Assembly: GCA_034433995.1 (NCBI GenBank)
Contig: DAOTZU010000290.1
Location: 1 to 12,703, forward strand
From: DAOTZU01 sp034433995
Lineage (GTDB): Bacteria; Chloroflexota; Anaerolineae; UBA1429
DNA length: 12,703 nucleotides
Reading direction: 5' to 3'
Positions 7,858-12,703 of this stretch are shown here, piece after piece. The stretch's first letter is position 1. Every line of letters starts with the position of its first letter. Both the position numbers and the translations under genes were made by a program. The notes beneath the pieces were generated by a model. The model made no database searches, was not told the origin of the DNA, and saw only the letters and a list, made by a program, of their open reading frames with translations.

Positions 7858-8679
7858 ATGCGGTTGACTTGTCTGGTGGATAACTGTGTCCAGGCCGGCT
7901 CGTCCCTTTGGGGCGAGCATGGCCTGGCGTTCCTGATCGAGACCGAGGGCGGCAACGTCCTTTGGGATACGGGCCAGAGCGGGACGGTGCTCTGGCATAA
8001 TTGGGAGGCCTTGGGCTTGCAGGATGTGCCCTTGGCGGCCATCGCTTTGAGCCATGCCCATTACGACCACACCGGCGGCCTGCTGAGCGTGTTGGAGAGG
8101 CGGCCGGGCCTGGCCCTCTATGGGCATAGCGCCCTCTTGACGCCGCGCTACAGCCGGCGGGGGGCGGAGCTACGCGCCATCGGCCTGGCCTGGCCGCGGG
8201 AGGAGTTGGAGCGGCGCGCCTCTCTGCAGCTGGCCGAGGCGCCCCAGGAGATCGTCCCCGGTGTGTGGACCAGCGGAAGCATCCAGCCGCGTCCCCATCC
8301 CCAAGGAGCCAGCGCCCATCATCTTCAGGGGCGCTCAGGAGAGCTGGTGCCCGATCGGTATGAGGATGATCTCTCCCTTGTGCTTCAGACCAACGAGGGC
8401 TGGGTGTTGCTCTGCGGCTGTTGCCATGCCGGGCTGCGCAATACCTTGGCCGCGGTTCGCGCCCTGGGCCATGGCCCCCTGCGGGCCATCGTCGGCGGCA
8501 CCCATCTGACCTCGGCCGACGCGGCGGAATTGGCGGCCATCGTCGCCCTCTTGCGCGCCGAGGGCCCGCCGGATATATATCTCAACCATTGCACAGGCGA
8601 AAAGGCCTTCTTGGCGCTGTACCAGGCCCTGGGCCAGCGGGTGCATTCCTGCCCTGCGGGGACGCAGCTCGCGTTCTAG
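7858..8679 (+). CDS. MBL-fold metallo-hydrolase, DHPS-like (MJ0301-type) family
   Basis: A 273-residue metallo-beta-lactamase-fold protein. The metal motif is SHAHYDHTGG, giving H66, H68, D70 and H71. Further probable ligands are H190 (CGCCHAGLRNTL), H216 (GGTHL) and H244 (LNHCTG). The opening (LVDNCVQAG...EHGLAFLIE) and WDTGQSGTVL pattern match the subgroup that includes archaeal dihydropterin-ribofuranosyl-aminobenzene phosphate synthase. That reaction belongs to methanopterin synthesis, so in this bacterium the true substrate is probably different and unknown. GGGAGGGG at 7846-7853 supports the ATG. It lies 17 nt after the oxidoreductase gene. Its TAG stop shares the palindrome CTAG at 8676-8679 with the convergent aroF stop, and there is no room for a terminator between them. 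Confidence 0.88.
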   Translation: MRLTCLVDNCVQAGSSLWGEHGLAFLIETEGGNVLWDTGQSGTVLWHNWEALGLQDVPLAAIALSHAHYDHTGGLLSVLERRPGLALYGHSALLTPRYSRRGAELRAIGLAWPREELERRASLQLAEAPQEIVPGVWTSGSIQPRPHPQGASAHHLQGRSGELVPDRYEDDLSLVLQTNEGWVLLCGCCHAGLRNTLAAVRALGHGPLRAIVGGTHLTSADAAELAAIVALLRAEGPPDIYLNHCTGEKAFLALYQALGQRVHSCPAGTQLAF

Positions 8680-9695
8680 ATCCAGCGCCCCACAGCGGCG
8701 GCGATGAGTTTCAGCTCCCCCATCAGGCGCTCAAAATCGCTGAAGGTGAGGCTCTGCAGGCCGTCGGAGAGGGCGTTCACCGGATCAGGATGCACCTCGA
8801 TGATCAAGCCGTCGGCCCCCGCCGCCACGGCGGCCTTGGCCAAGGTGGGCACCAGGGCGTAATGGCCGGCGGCGTGGCTGGGGTCCACCATGATGGGCAG
8901 GTGCGAGTTCCGCTTGATGACGCCGATGGAGGCGATATCCAGGGTGAAACGGGTGCTATCCTCAAAGGTGCGGATGCCCCGTTCGCAAAGGATCACCTGG
9001 GCGCTACCGGAGGAGAGGAGATAATCCGCCGCCTGGAGCCATTCCGTCACGGTGGAGGCCAGGCCACGCTTGAGGATGCAGGGCCGCCCGCTGCGCCCCA
9101 CGGCCCGCAGCAGGGGATAATTCTGCATGTTGCGCGCGCCGATCTGCAACACATCCACATAGTTGACCATCACATCCAGGAAATGGGGCTCGGTGATCTC
9201 CGAGACCACGGGCACGCCCAGCTCCTCGCGCACCCGCCCCAAGATCTCCAGCCCCTCCGGCCCCAGCCCCTGGAAGCTAAAGGGCGAGGTGCGCGGCTTG
9301 AAGGCGCCTCCGCGTACCACCTTGGCTCCCACCCGGGTGACGTGTTGGGCCGTCGCCAAAAGCTGCTCATGGGATTCGACAGAACACGGCCCGGCCATGA
9401 CCACGATCTGCCGGCCGCCCACCACAATGTCCTCCCCGATGCGCACCAGGGTCGGCTCGGTCTTGAAATCCCGGGAGGCCAGCTTGTAGGGGCGCATGAT
9501 CCGGGTGACCGATTCCACCCCCTCCAAGACGGCAAAGACTTCGGTGGGCACCCGCCCCGTCTCGCTGCCCAGGATGGCCACAACGACCTTGTCCGTGCCA
9601 ATGTTCAGCTGGGTCTGAAAACCAAACTTTTCCGCCCGGGCGATGACGGCCTGAATTTGTTCCTGGGTGGCCCCCCGACGCATCTCGACGATCAT
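8676..9695 (-). CDS. aroF: 3-deoxy-7-phosphoheptulonate (DAHP) synthase, type I-beta
   Basis: A 339-residue enzyme joining phosphoenolpyruvate and erythrose 4-phosphate, the first step of the shikimate pathway to Trp, Tyr and Phe. Residues 1-70 form the N-terminal ferredoxin-like domain (MIVEMRRGATQEQI...) seen in Thermotoga-type enzymes, where it mediates feedback control. The barrel carries GPCS (102-105; C104 a metal ligand), GGAFKPRTSP (K133, R135), LKRG (K209, R210), DPSHAAGH (H274), E300 and D311 (EVHPDPVNALSDG), so all expected site residues are present. GGAGAGG lies just upstream of the ATG. It has its own promoter and a leader of about 90 nt, and it diverges from T-box-controlled trpB2, which suggests that the first common step and the last Trp step are expressed from one shared control region. 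Confidence 0.95.
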   Translation of the reverse strand: MIVEMRRGATQEQIQAVIARAEKFGFQTQLNIGTDKVVVAILGSETGRVPTEVFAVLEGVESVTRIMRPYKLASRDFKTEPTLVRIGEDIVVGGRQIVVMAGPCSVESHEQLLATAQHVTRVGAKVVRGGAFKPRTSPFSFQGLGPEGLEILGRVREELGVPVVSEITEPHFLDVMVNYVDVLQIGARNMQNYPLLRAVGRSGRPCILKRGLASTVTEWLQAADYLLSSGSAQVILCERGIRTFEDSTRFTLDIASIGVIKRNSHLPIMVDPSHAAGHYALVPTLAKAAVAAGADGLIIEVHPDPVNALSDGLQSLTFSDFERLMGELKLIAAAVGRWI

Positions 9696-9736
9696 GGCAC
9701 CTCTCCTTCACCACGCCCCAGACTAGAGACAGCAAA

Positions 9737-9789
9737 CCCCACAGACAGGCTAACCCGGCTGTGGGGCAAGAGCACACCGTTGACTCTTG
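9737..9789 (-). promoter_or_regulatory. Two inverted repeats at the aroF transcription start and leader
   Basis: CAAGAG at 9767-9772 pairs with CTCTTG at 9784-9789 across an 11-nt gap. This lies over the predicted aroF start, so in DNA it could be an operator. Immediately downstream in the transcript, CCCCACAG (9737-9744) and CTGTGGGG (9759-9766) form an 8-bp stem. The stem is followed in RNA by TTTGCTGT, which is too poor in U to call a terminator. Regulation is inferred; the repeats are exact. Confidence 0.45.
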
Positions 9790-9794
9790 GGCCA

Positions 9795-9822
9795 AGTATA
9801 GTCCTCTCGGCGCGGACGTCAA
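9795..9822 (-). promoter_or_regulatory. Promoter for aroF
   Basis: On the - strand, TTGACG (9817-9822) and TATACT (9795-9800) are separated by 16 bp, a near-consensus housekeeping sigma-factor promoter. The start of transcription should be near 9787-9789, giving a leader of roughly 90 nt before the aroF ATG. Confidence 0.75.
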
Positions 9823-9847
9823 AGCGCTGGCTAAACGCGTAGATTTT

Positions 9848-9876
9848 TTGACAAATGCTCGCGCTTGTGCTATAGT
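9848..9876 (+). promoter_or_regulatory. Consensus promoter for the T-box/trpB2 transcript
   Basis: TTGACA at 9848-9853 and TATAGT at 9871-9876 are separated by exactly 17 bp, a perfect -35 box and a one-mismatch -10 box. Transcription should start near 9883, just before the T-box Stem I. The -35 boxes of this promoter and the aroF promoter are 25 bp apart, back to back. Confidence 0.85.
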
Positions 9877-9883
9877 ATATTCA

Positions 9884-10232
9884 AGCTATTAGCTCAAAGA
9901 TGTTGATCAGGAAGAGTACCTCTCAAAGCGGGGTCTAGAGAGCCGGGGATAGGTGCAAGCCCGGTACCGGCGCGGAGGGGGAATGGGCCTGGGAGTTGCG
10001 TCACCGAACCCTGAACGGCAGTAGGGGGCGCCGGAGTCGCCACCGTTATCAGGGCAGAAGGTATCGGATCGGGCGCCCATCGCGGGGCGCGGTCCCGTAT
10101 CTGCAAAGAGTGAGGCTGGCCAACCATCTCCCGTCATCACGACGGGGGTTTTCGTTTAAAGGGTCAGCCTAAAGAGGGTGGCACCACGGGAGTTGAGGCT
10201 CTCGTCCCTGGGGACGAGGGCCTTTTTGTTTT
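9884..10232 (+). promoter_or_regulatory. T-box riboswitch, tryptophan-specific, upstream of trpB2
   Basis: All main T-box parts are visible. The Stem I base pairs TCAGG (9907-9911) with CCTGA (10010-10014). The GAGTA motif is at 9914-9918 and AGAGAGCC at 9937-9944, with the distal-loop sequence GGTGCAAGCC at 9952-9961. The specifier region reads GAA-TGG-GCC, giving TGG (Trp) at 9984-9986. An outer helix AGGCTG/CAGCCT (10113-10118/10165-10170) encloses Stem III (10128-10148). The T-box AGGGTGGCACCACGGG is at 10175-10190. The bulge UGGC (10179-10182) would pair with the GCCA end of tRNA-Trp, whose discriminator base is G73. The antiterminator is A1 AGGG/CCCT (10175-10178/10206-10209) and A2 ACGGGAG/CTCTCGT (10186-10192/10199-10205). 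Uncharged tRNA-Trp is expected to stabilise it and turn trpB2 on. Confidence 0.93.
10197..10232 (+). terminator. T-box regulatory intrinsic terminator
   Basis: GGCTCTCGTCC (10197-10207) pairs with GGACGAGGGCC (10212-10222) around the loop CTGG, an 11-bp stem including one G-U pair. It is followed by TTTTTGTTTTT (10223-10232 and beyond). Bases 10197-10207 are also needed for the antiterminator, so the two structures exclude each other. Confidence 0.93.
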
Positions 10233-10243
10233 GCTCACCCCAA

Positions 10244-10311
10244 GGGAAGGAGGAGAAACGATCGCCAACGTTCAAGGACGCATCCGTGATTGGGCCGTAA
10301 AATCTTATTAG
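10244..10311 (+). other. Strong Shine-Dalgarno without a standard start; 16-codon frame containing a Trp codon
   Basis: GGGAAGGAGGAG (10244-10255) is the strongest ribosome-binding sequence in the window, yet no ATG, GTG or TTG lies 4-12 nt downstream. At the right distance stands ATC (10261-10263). This opens a 16-codon frame (IANVQGRIRDWAVKSY) with TGG at 10291-10293 and a TAG at 10309-10311, 17 nt before the trpB2 ATG. It may be a mutated leader peptide, a rare AUC start as seen for unusual AUU/AUC starts elsewhere, or a relic. Whether it is translated is unknown. Confidence 0.3.
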
Positions 10312-10328
10312 AAAGGATCAAGAGGACC

Positions 10329-11690
10329 ATGGAGACCAAGTTCTTGCTCAGCGAAAAAGAGATGCCCACCGTCTGGTACAATATCCAGGCGGACCTGCCC
10401 GAGCCCTTGCCGCCCCTGCTGCATCCGGTGACCAAGGAGCCCACCCGGCTGCCGCCGCCCCTCTTCCCCGAGGCGTTGGATGAGCAAGAGTTCAGCACCC
10501 AACGCTACATTGATATCCCCGGCGAGGTGCTGGATGTCTACCGCATCTGGAGGCCCAGCCCGCTGTATCGGGCGGTGCGCCTGGAAAAGGCCTTGGGCAC
10601 GCCGGCGCGGATCTATTACAAGAACGAAGGCGTCAGCCCGGCGGGCAGCCACAAGCCCAATACCGCCGTCGCCCAGGCCTATTACAACAAAAAGGCTGGC
10701 GTGAAGCGGTTGGTGACCGAGACCGGCGCCGGCCAGTGGGGCAGCGCTTTGGCCATGGCCTGCCAGTTCTTTGGCCTGGAATGCAAGGTGTACATGGTCA
10801 AGGTGAGCTACATGCAAAAACCCTATCGCCGCATCCTCATGGAGACATGGGGGGCGAAGGTGGTGCCCAGCCCCAGCCCGGATACCAATTTCGGCCGCCA
10901 AGTGTTGGCCCGAGATCCGGAATCCTTGGGTTCTCTGGGCATCGCCATCAGCGAGGCGGTGGAGGACGCCGCCACCCATGACGACACCCGCTACACCTTG
11001 GGCAGTGTCCTCAACCATGTGCTGCTGCACCAAACCATCATCGGGGAAGAGGCGCTGCTTCAGATGGCCAAGGCCGGCGATTATCCGGATATCGTCATCG
11101 GCTGCATCGGCGGTGGCTCCAACTATGGTGGGGCCAGTTTCCCCTTTGTGCGCGAGCGGCTGGCGGGCAAGAAGGATACCCGCTTCATCGCCTGCGAGGC
11201 CATGGCCTGTCCTCACACCACCAAGGGCGTCTATGCCTACGACTATGGCGACACGGCCAAAATGGCGCCCATCGCGCCGATGTACACCATCGGCCATAAT
11301 TTTATGCCCGCCGGCATTCACGCTGGGGGGTTGCGCTACCACGGCATGGCCCCGTTGATCTCTTTTCTCATCAAGAAGGGGATCATCGAATCCAGGGCCT
11401 ATTACCAGAACGAGGTCTTTGAGGCTGCGGTGCTCTTTGCCCGGACAGAGGGCTTTATCCCCGCTCCGGAGACGGCTCACGCCATCCGCGCCACCATTGA
11501 CGAGGCGTTGAAATGCAAAGAGACGGGCGAATCCAAGGCCATCTTGCTGGCCTTCAGCGGCCACGGCCATTTCGACCTGGCGGGCTACGAGTCTTATCTG
11601 GCCGGAAAGCTGCAAGATTATGCCTATCCGGAGGAAAAGATCCGCGAGGCCCTGGCCGAGCTACCTGAAGTGCCGGCGCCCAAGCTCTAA
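10329..11690 (+). CDS. trpB: Tryptophan synthase beta chain, TrpB2 type
   Basis: A 453-residue PLP enzyme joining indole and L-serine to make L-tryptophan, acting in the cytoplasm. The PLP lysine is K109 in SPAGSHKPNTA, the phosphate-binding loop is GGGSNYGG, and GETGAGQWG-like text (ETGAGQWGSAL) marks the substrate region. The long N-terminal extension and PAGIHAGGLRYHG segment are features of TrpB2 rather than TrpB1, which normally pairs tightly with TrpA. No trpA is next to it. ATG 10329 is chosen because the family N-terminus follows and GAGG (10322-10325) plus GAAAGGA (10311-10317) lie upstream; a TTG at 10290 is in frame but lacks support. Transcription is controlled by the Trp-specific T-box directly upstream. 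TrpB2 may complete Trp synthesis or salvage free indole. Confidence 0.95.
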   Translation: METKFLLSEKEMPTVWYNIQADLPEPLPPLLHPVTKEPTRLPPPLFPEALDEQEFSTQRYIDIPGEVLDVYRIWRPSPLYRAVRLEKALGTPARIYYKNEGVSPAGSHKPNTAVAQAYYNKKAGVKRLVTETGAGQWGSALAMACQFFGLECKVYMVKVSYMQKPYRRILMETWGAKVVPSPSPDTNFGRQVLARDPESLGSLGIAISEAVEDAATHDDTRYTLGSVLNHVLLHQTIIGEEALLQMAKAGDYPDIVIGCIGGGSNYGGASFPFVRERLAGKKDTRFIACEAMACPHTTKGVYAYDYGDTAKMAPIAPMYTIGHNFMPAGIHAGGLRYHGMAPLISFLIKKGIIESRAYYQNEVFEAAVLFARTEGFIPAPETAHAIRATIDEALKCKETGESKAILLAFSGHGHFDLAGYESYLAGKLQDYAYPEEKIREALAELPEVPAPKL

Positions 11691-11700
11691 ACGCCACTGC

Positions 11701-11739
11701 GCTGGGGAACAGGGGCCGCCCCGGCCCCTGTTCCCCAGC
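11701..11739. repeat. Perfect 17-bp inverted repeat between trpB2 and serA
   Basis: GCTGGGGAACAGGGGCC (11701-11717) and GGCCCCTGTTCCCCAGC (11723-11739) are exact reverse complements around the loop GCCCC. The RNA hairpin would be very stable, but no T-run follows on either side, so it is not a standard intrinsic terminator. It begins 10 nt after the trpB2 stop and could end the trpB2 message by another mechanism, protect its 3' end or hinder read-through into serA. Confidence 0.75.
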
Positions 11740-11774
11740 CGCAGGAGCGTTCATCCCGTGTCCACGAGGGCGTG

Positions 11775-12703
11775 ATGACCAAAAAAGTGCTGGTGGCCGA
11801 ACCTTTTTCGCCGGCGGGGCTCAAGCTTTTGCAAGAGACATGCGAGGTTACGGCCTATGATAAGCTGAGCCCGGAGGAGCTGCTGCGCTGCATCGGCGCT
11901 TACGATGCCCTGATCGTACGCAGCGCTACCAAGGTCACGGCGGAGGTGCTGGCCGCCGGCAAGAACTTGCAGGTGGTGGGCCGGGCGGGGGCCGGCGTGG
12001 ATAACATTGACCTGGACGCCGCCACGCGCCGGGGCATCCTGGTGGTCAATGCCCCCGATAGCAACACCGTGGCCGTGGCCGAACACACCATCGGCCTGAT
12101 GCTCTGCCTGGCGCGCCACCTCTGCCGGGCCGACGCGACCATGCACCAGGGCCTCTGGCTCAAGAAGGAACTTGCCGGCACCGAGCTGCGCGACAAGGTT
12201 TTGGGGCTGGTGGGGCTGGGGCGGGTCGGTTCGGCGGTGGCGGCGCGGGCCAGGGCGATGGAGATGCGCCTGTTGGCCTACGACCCGTTCGTCTCGCCGG
12301 AGCGGGCGGCCCAGCTCCAGGTGGCCTTGGTGCCGCTGGAGGAGCTGTTGACCAGGGCAGATTACGTCTCCCTCCACGCGCCCTCCAACGAGCGCACCCG
12401 GGGGATGATCGGCGCCCGCGAGCTGGCCCTGATGAAGCCCGGCGCCTATCTCATCAACTGTGCCCGCGGCGACCTGGTGGTGGAGGAGGCGCTGATCGAG
12501 GCCCTCACCACGGGACGGCTGGCGGGGGCAGCGCTGGATGTGTTTCCGCACGAACCCCAGGTGAACCCGGCCCTGCGCGCTTGCCCCAACTTGGTGCTCA
12601 CACCCCACTTGGGCGCCTCTACCATCGAGGCGCAGGATGAGGCTGCCATCCAGGTGGCCCAGCAGGTGCTGGACGTCTTCCAAGGGCGGCCGCCGCGCTA
12701 CCC
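11775..12703 (+). CDS. serA: D-3-phosphoglycerate dehydrogenase, partial (3' end beyond window)
   Basis: The first 309 codons of SerA are present; the window ends before the stop. The enzyme oxidises 3-phosphoglycerate with NAD+ in the first step of serine synthesis. Visible parts are the N-terminal substrate-domain start (KKVLVAEPFSPAGLKLL), the substrate loop VRSATKVT, GRAGAGVDNID, the NAD site GLGRVG at 147-152, and the catalytic set R231 (NCARGD), E260 (FPHEPQ) and H278 (TPHLGAS). The R-29-E-18-H spacing matches the family. The C-terminal ACT or intervening domains, if any, lie outside. ATG 11775 is chosen because GAGGG (11766-11770) is 4 nt upstream; GTG 11772 would be too close. Serine made here is the co-substrate of TrpB, which may explain the neighbourhood. 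Confidence 0.95.
   Translation, partial: MTKKVLVAEPFSPAGLKLLQETCEVTAYDKLSPEELLRCIGAYDALIVRSATKVTAEVLAAGKNLQVVGRAGAGVDNIDLDAATRRGILVVNAPDSNTVAVAEHTIGLMLCLARHLCRADATMHQGLWLKKELAGTELRDKVLGLVGLGRVGSAVAARARAMEMRLLAYDPFVSPERAAQLQVALVPLEELLTRADYVSLHAPSNERTRGMIGARELALMKPGAYLINCARGDLVVEEALIEALTTGRLAGAALDVFPHEPQVNPALRACPNLVLTPHLGASTIEAQDEAAIQVAQQVLDVFQGRPPRY

Noticed and set aside
9696..9777. Possible Trp-containing leader peptide for aroF attenuation
   Set aside because: A frame starting at a GTG near 9777 contains two TGG codons but has no ribosome site and runs on far into aroF without a stop, unlike a classic leader peptide.
8421..9842. Long open frame on the + strand (about 473 codons) opposite aroF
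   Set aside because: Low-complexity H/G/Q/P-rich translation without domain features; aroF on the other strand is unambiguous.
10290..10328. TTG 10290 as the start of trpB2
   Set aside because: The 13 extra residues do not resemble the family N-terminus; the strong purine block upstream is about 35 nt away, too far. ATG 10329 is better placed.
1..12703. CRISPR arrays, tRNA/rRNA genes, transposases, phage or toxin-antitoxin genes
   Set aside because: Looked for on both strands; no spaced direct repeats, tRNA-like cloverleaf, or matching protein motifs were seen.

Overview
The window is a high-GC bacterial segment. Sampled 60-nt blocks in the ordinary genes are about 65% G+C. Several features suggest a Chloroflexota (Anaerolineae/Caldilineae-type) chromosome: MalF/MalG-type sugar importers, a T-box leader in a high-GC genome, TrpB2-type tryptophan synthase, a lipoprotein with a short Leu-rich signal, and a DHPS-like MBL protein. 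This taxonomic reading is inference from gene content only. No rRNA, tRNA, CRISPR array, transposase or phage gene is visible.

Region 1 (1-5273, + strand) is an ABC importer operon. It holds the C-terminal end of a solute-binding protein, then a long imperfect palindrome ending in a T-run, then an unusual MalF-like permease carrying an N-terminal extracytoplasmic beta-propeller, then a MalG-like permease, and then an alkaline-phosphatase-superfamily hydrolase that overlaps the MalG-like gene by ATGA. No ATPase gene is present, so a shared ATPase encoded elsewhere is implied.

Region 2 (5360-8679) starts with a convergent, lower-GC lipoprotein gene on the - strand that contains seven WxK-type repeats, probably a seven-bladed propeller. 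Diverging from it are a Gfo/Idh/MocA oxidoreductase and a DHPS-like metallo-beta-lactamase-fold protein, 17 nt apart and probably cotranscribed.

Region 3 (8676-12703) concerns aromatic amino acids and serine. aroF (DAHP synthase) lies on the - strand and shares a divergent promoter region with trpB2. The trpB2 transcript begins with a complete T-box riboswitch. Its specifier TGG (Trp) and its UGGC bulge (pairing with the G73 discriminator of tRNA-Trp) both match tRNA-Trp, and the antiterminator and terminator helices are mutually exclusive. trpB2 is followed by a perfect 17-bp inverted repeat and by serA (3-phosphoglycerate dehydrogenase, cut by the window end). SerA supplies the serine pathway and TrpB uses serine, so the neighbourhood has a plausible metabolic logic: shikimate entry, serine supply and the final Trp step. 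The most unusual items are the propeller-permease fusion, the palindromic element inside the importer operon, the very complete Trp T-box, and a strong orphan Shine-Dalgarno sequence between the T-box and trpB2.
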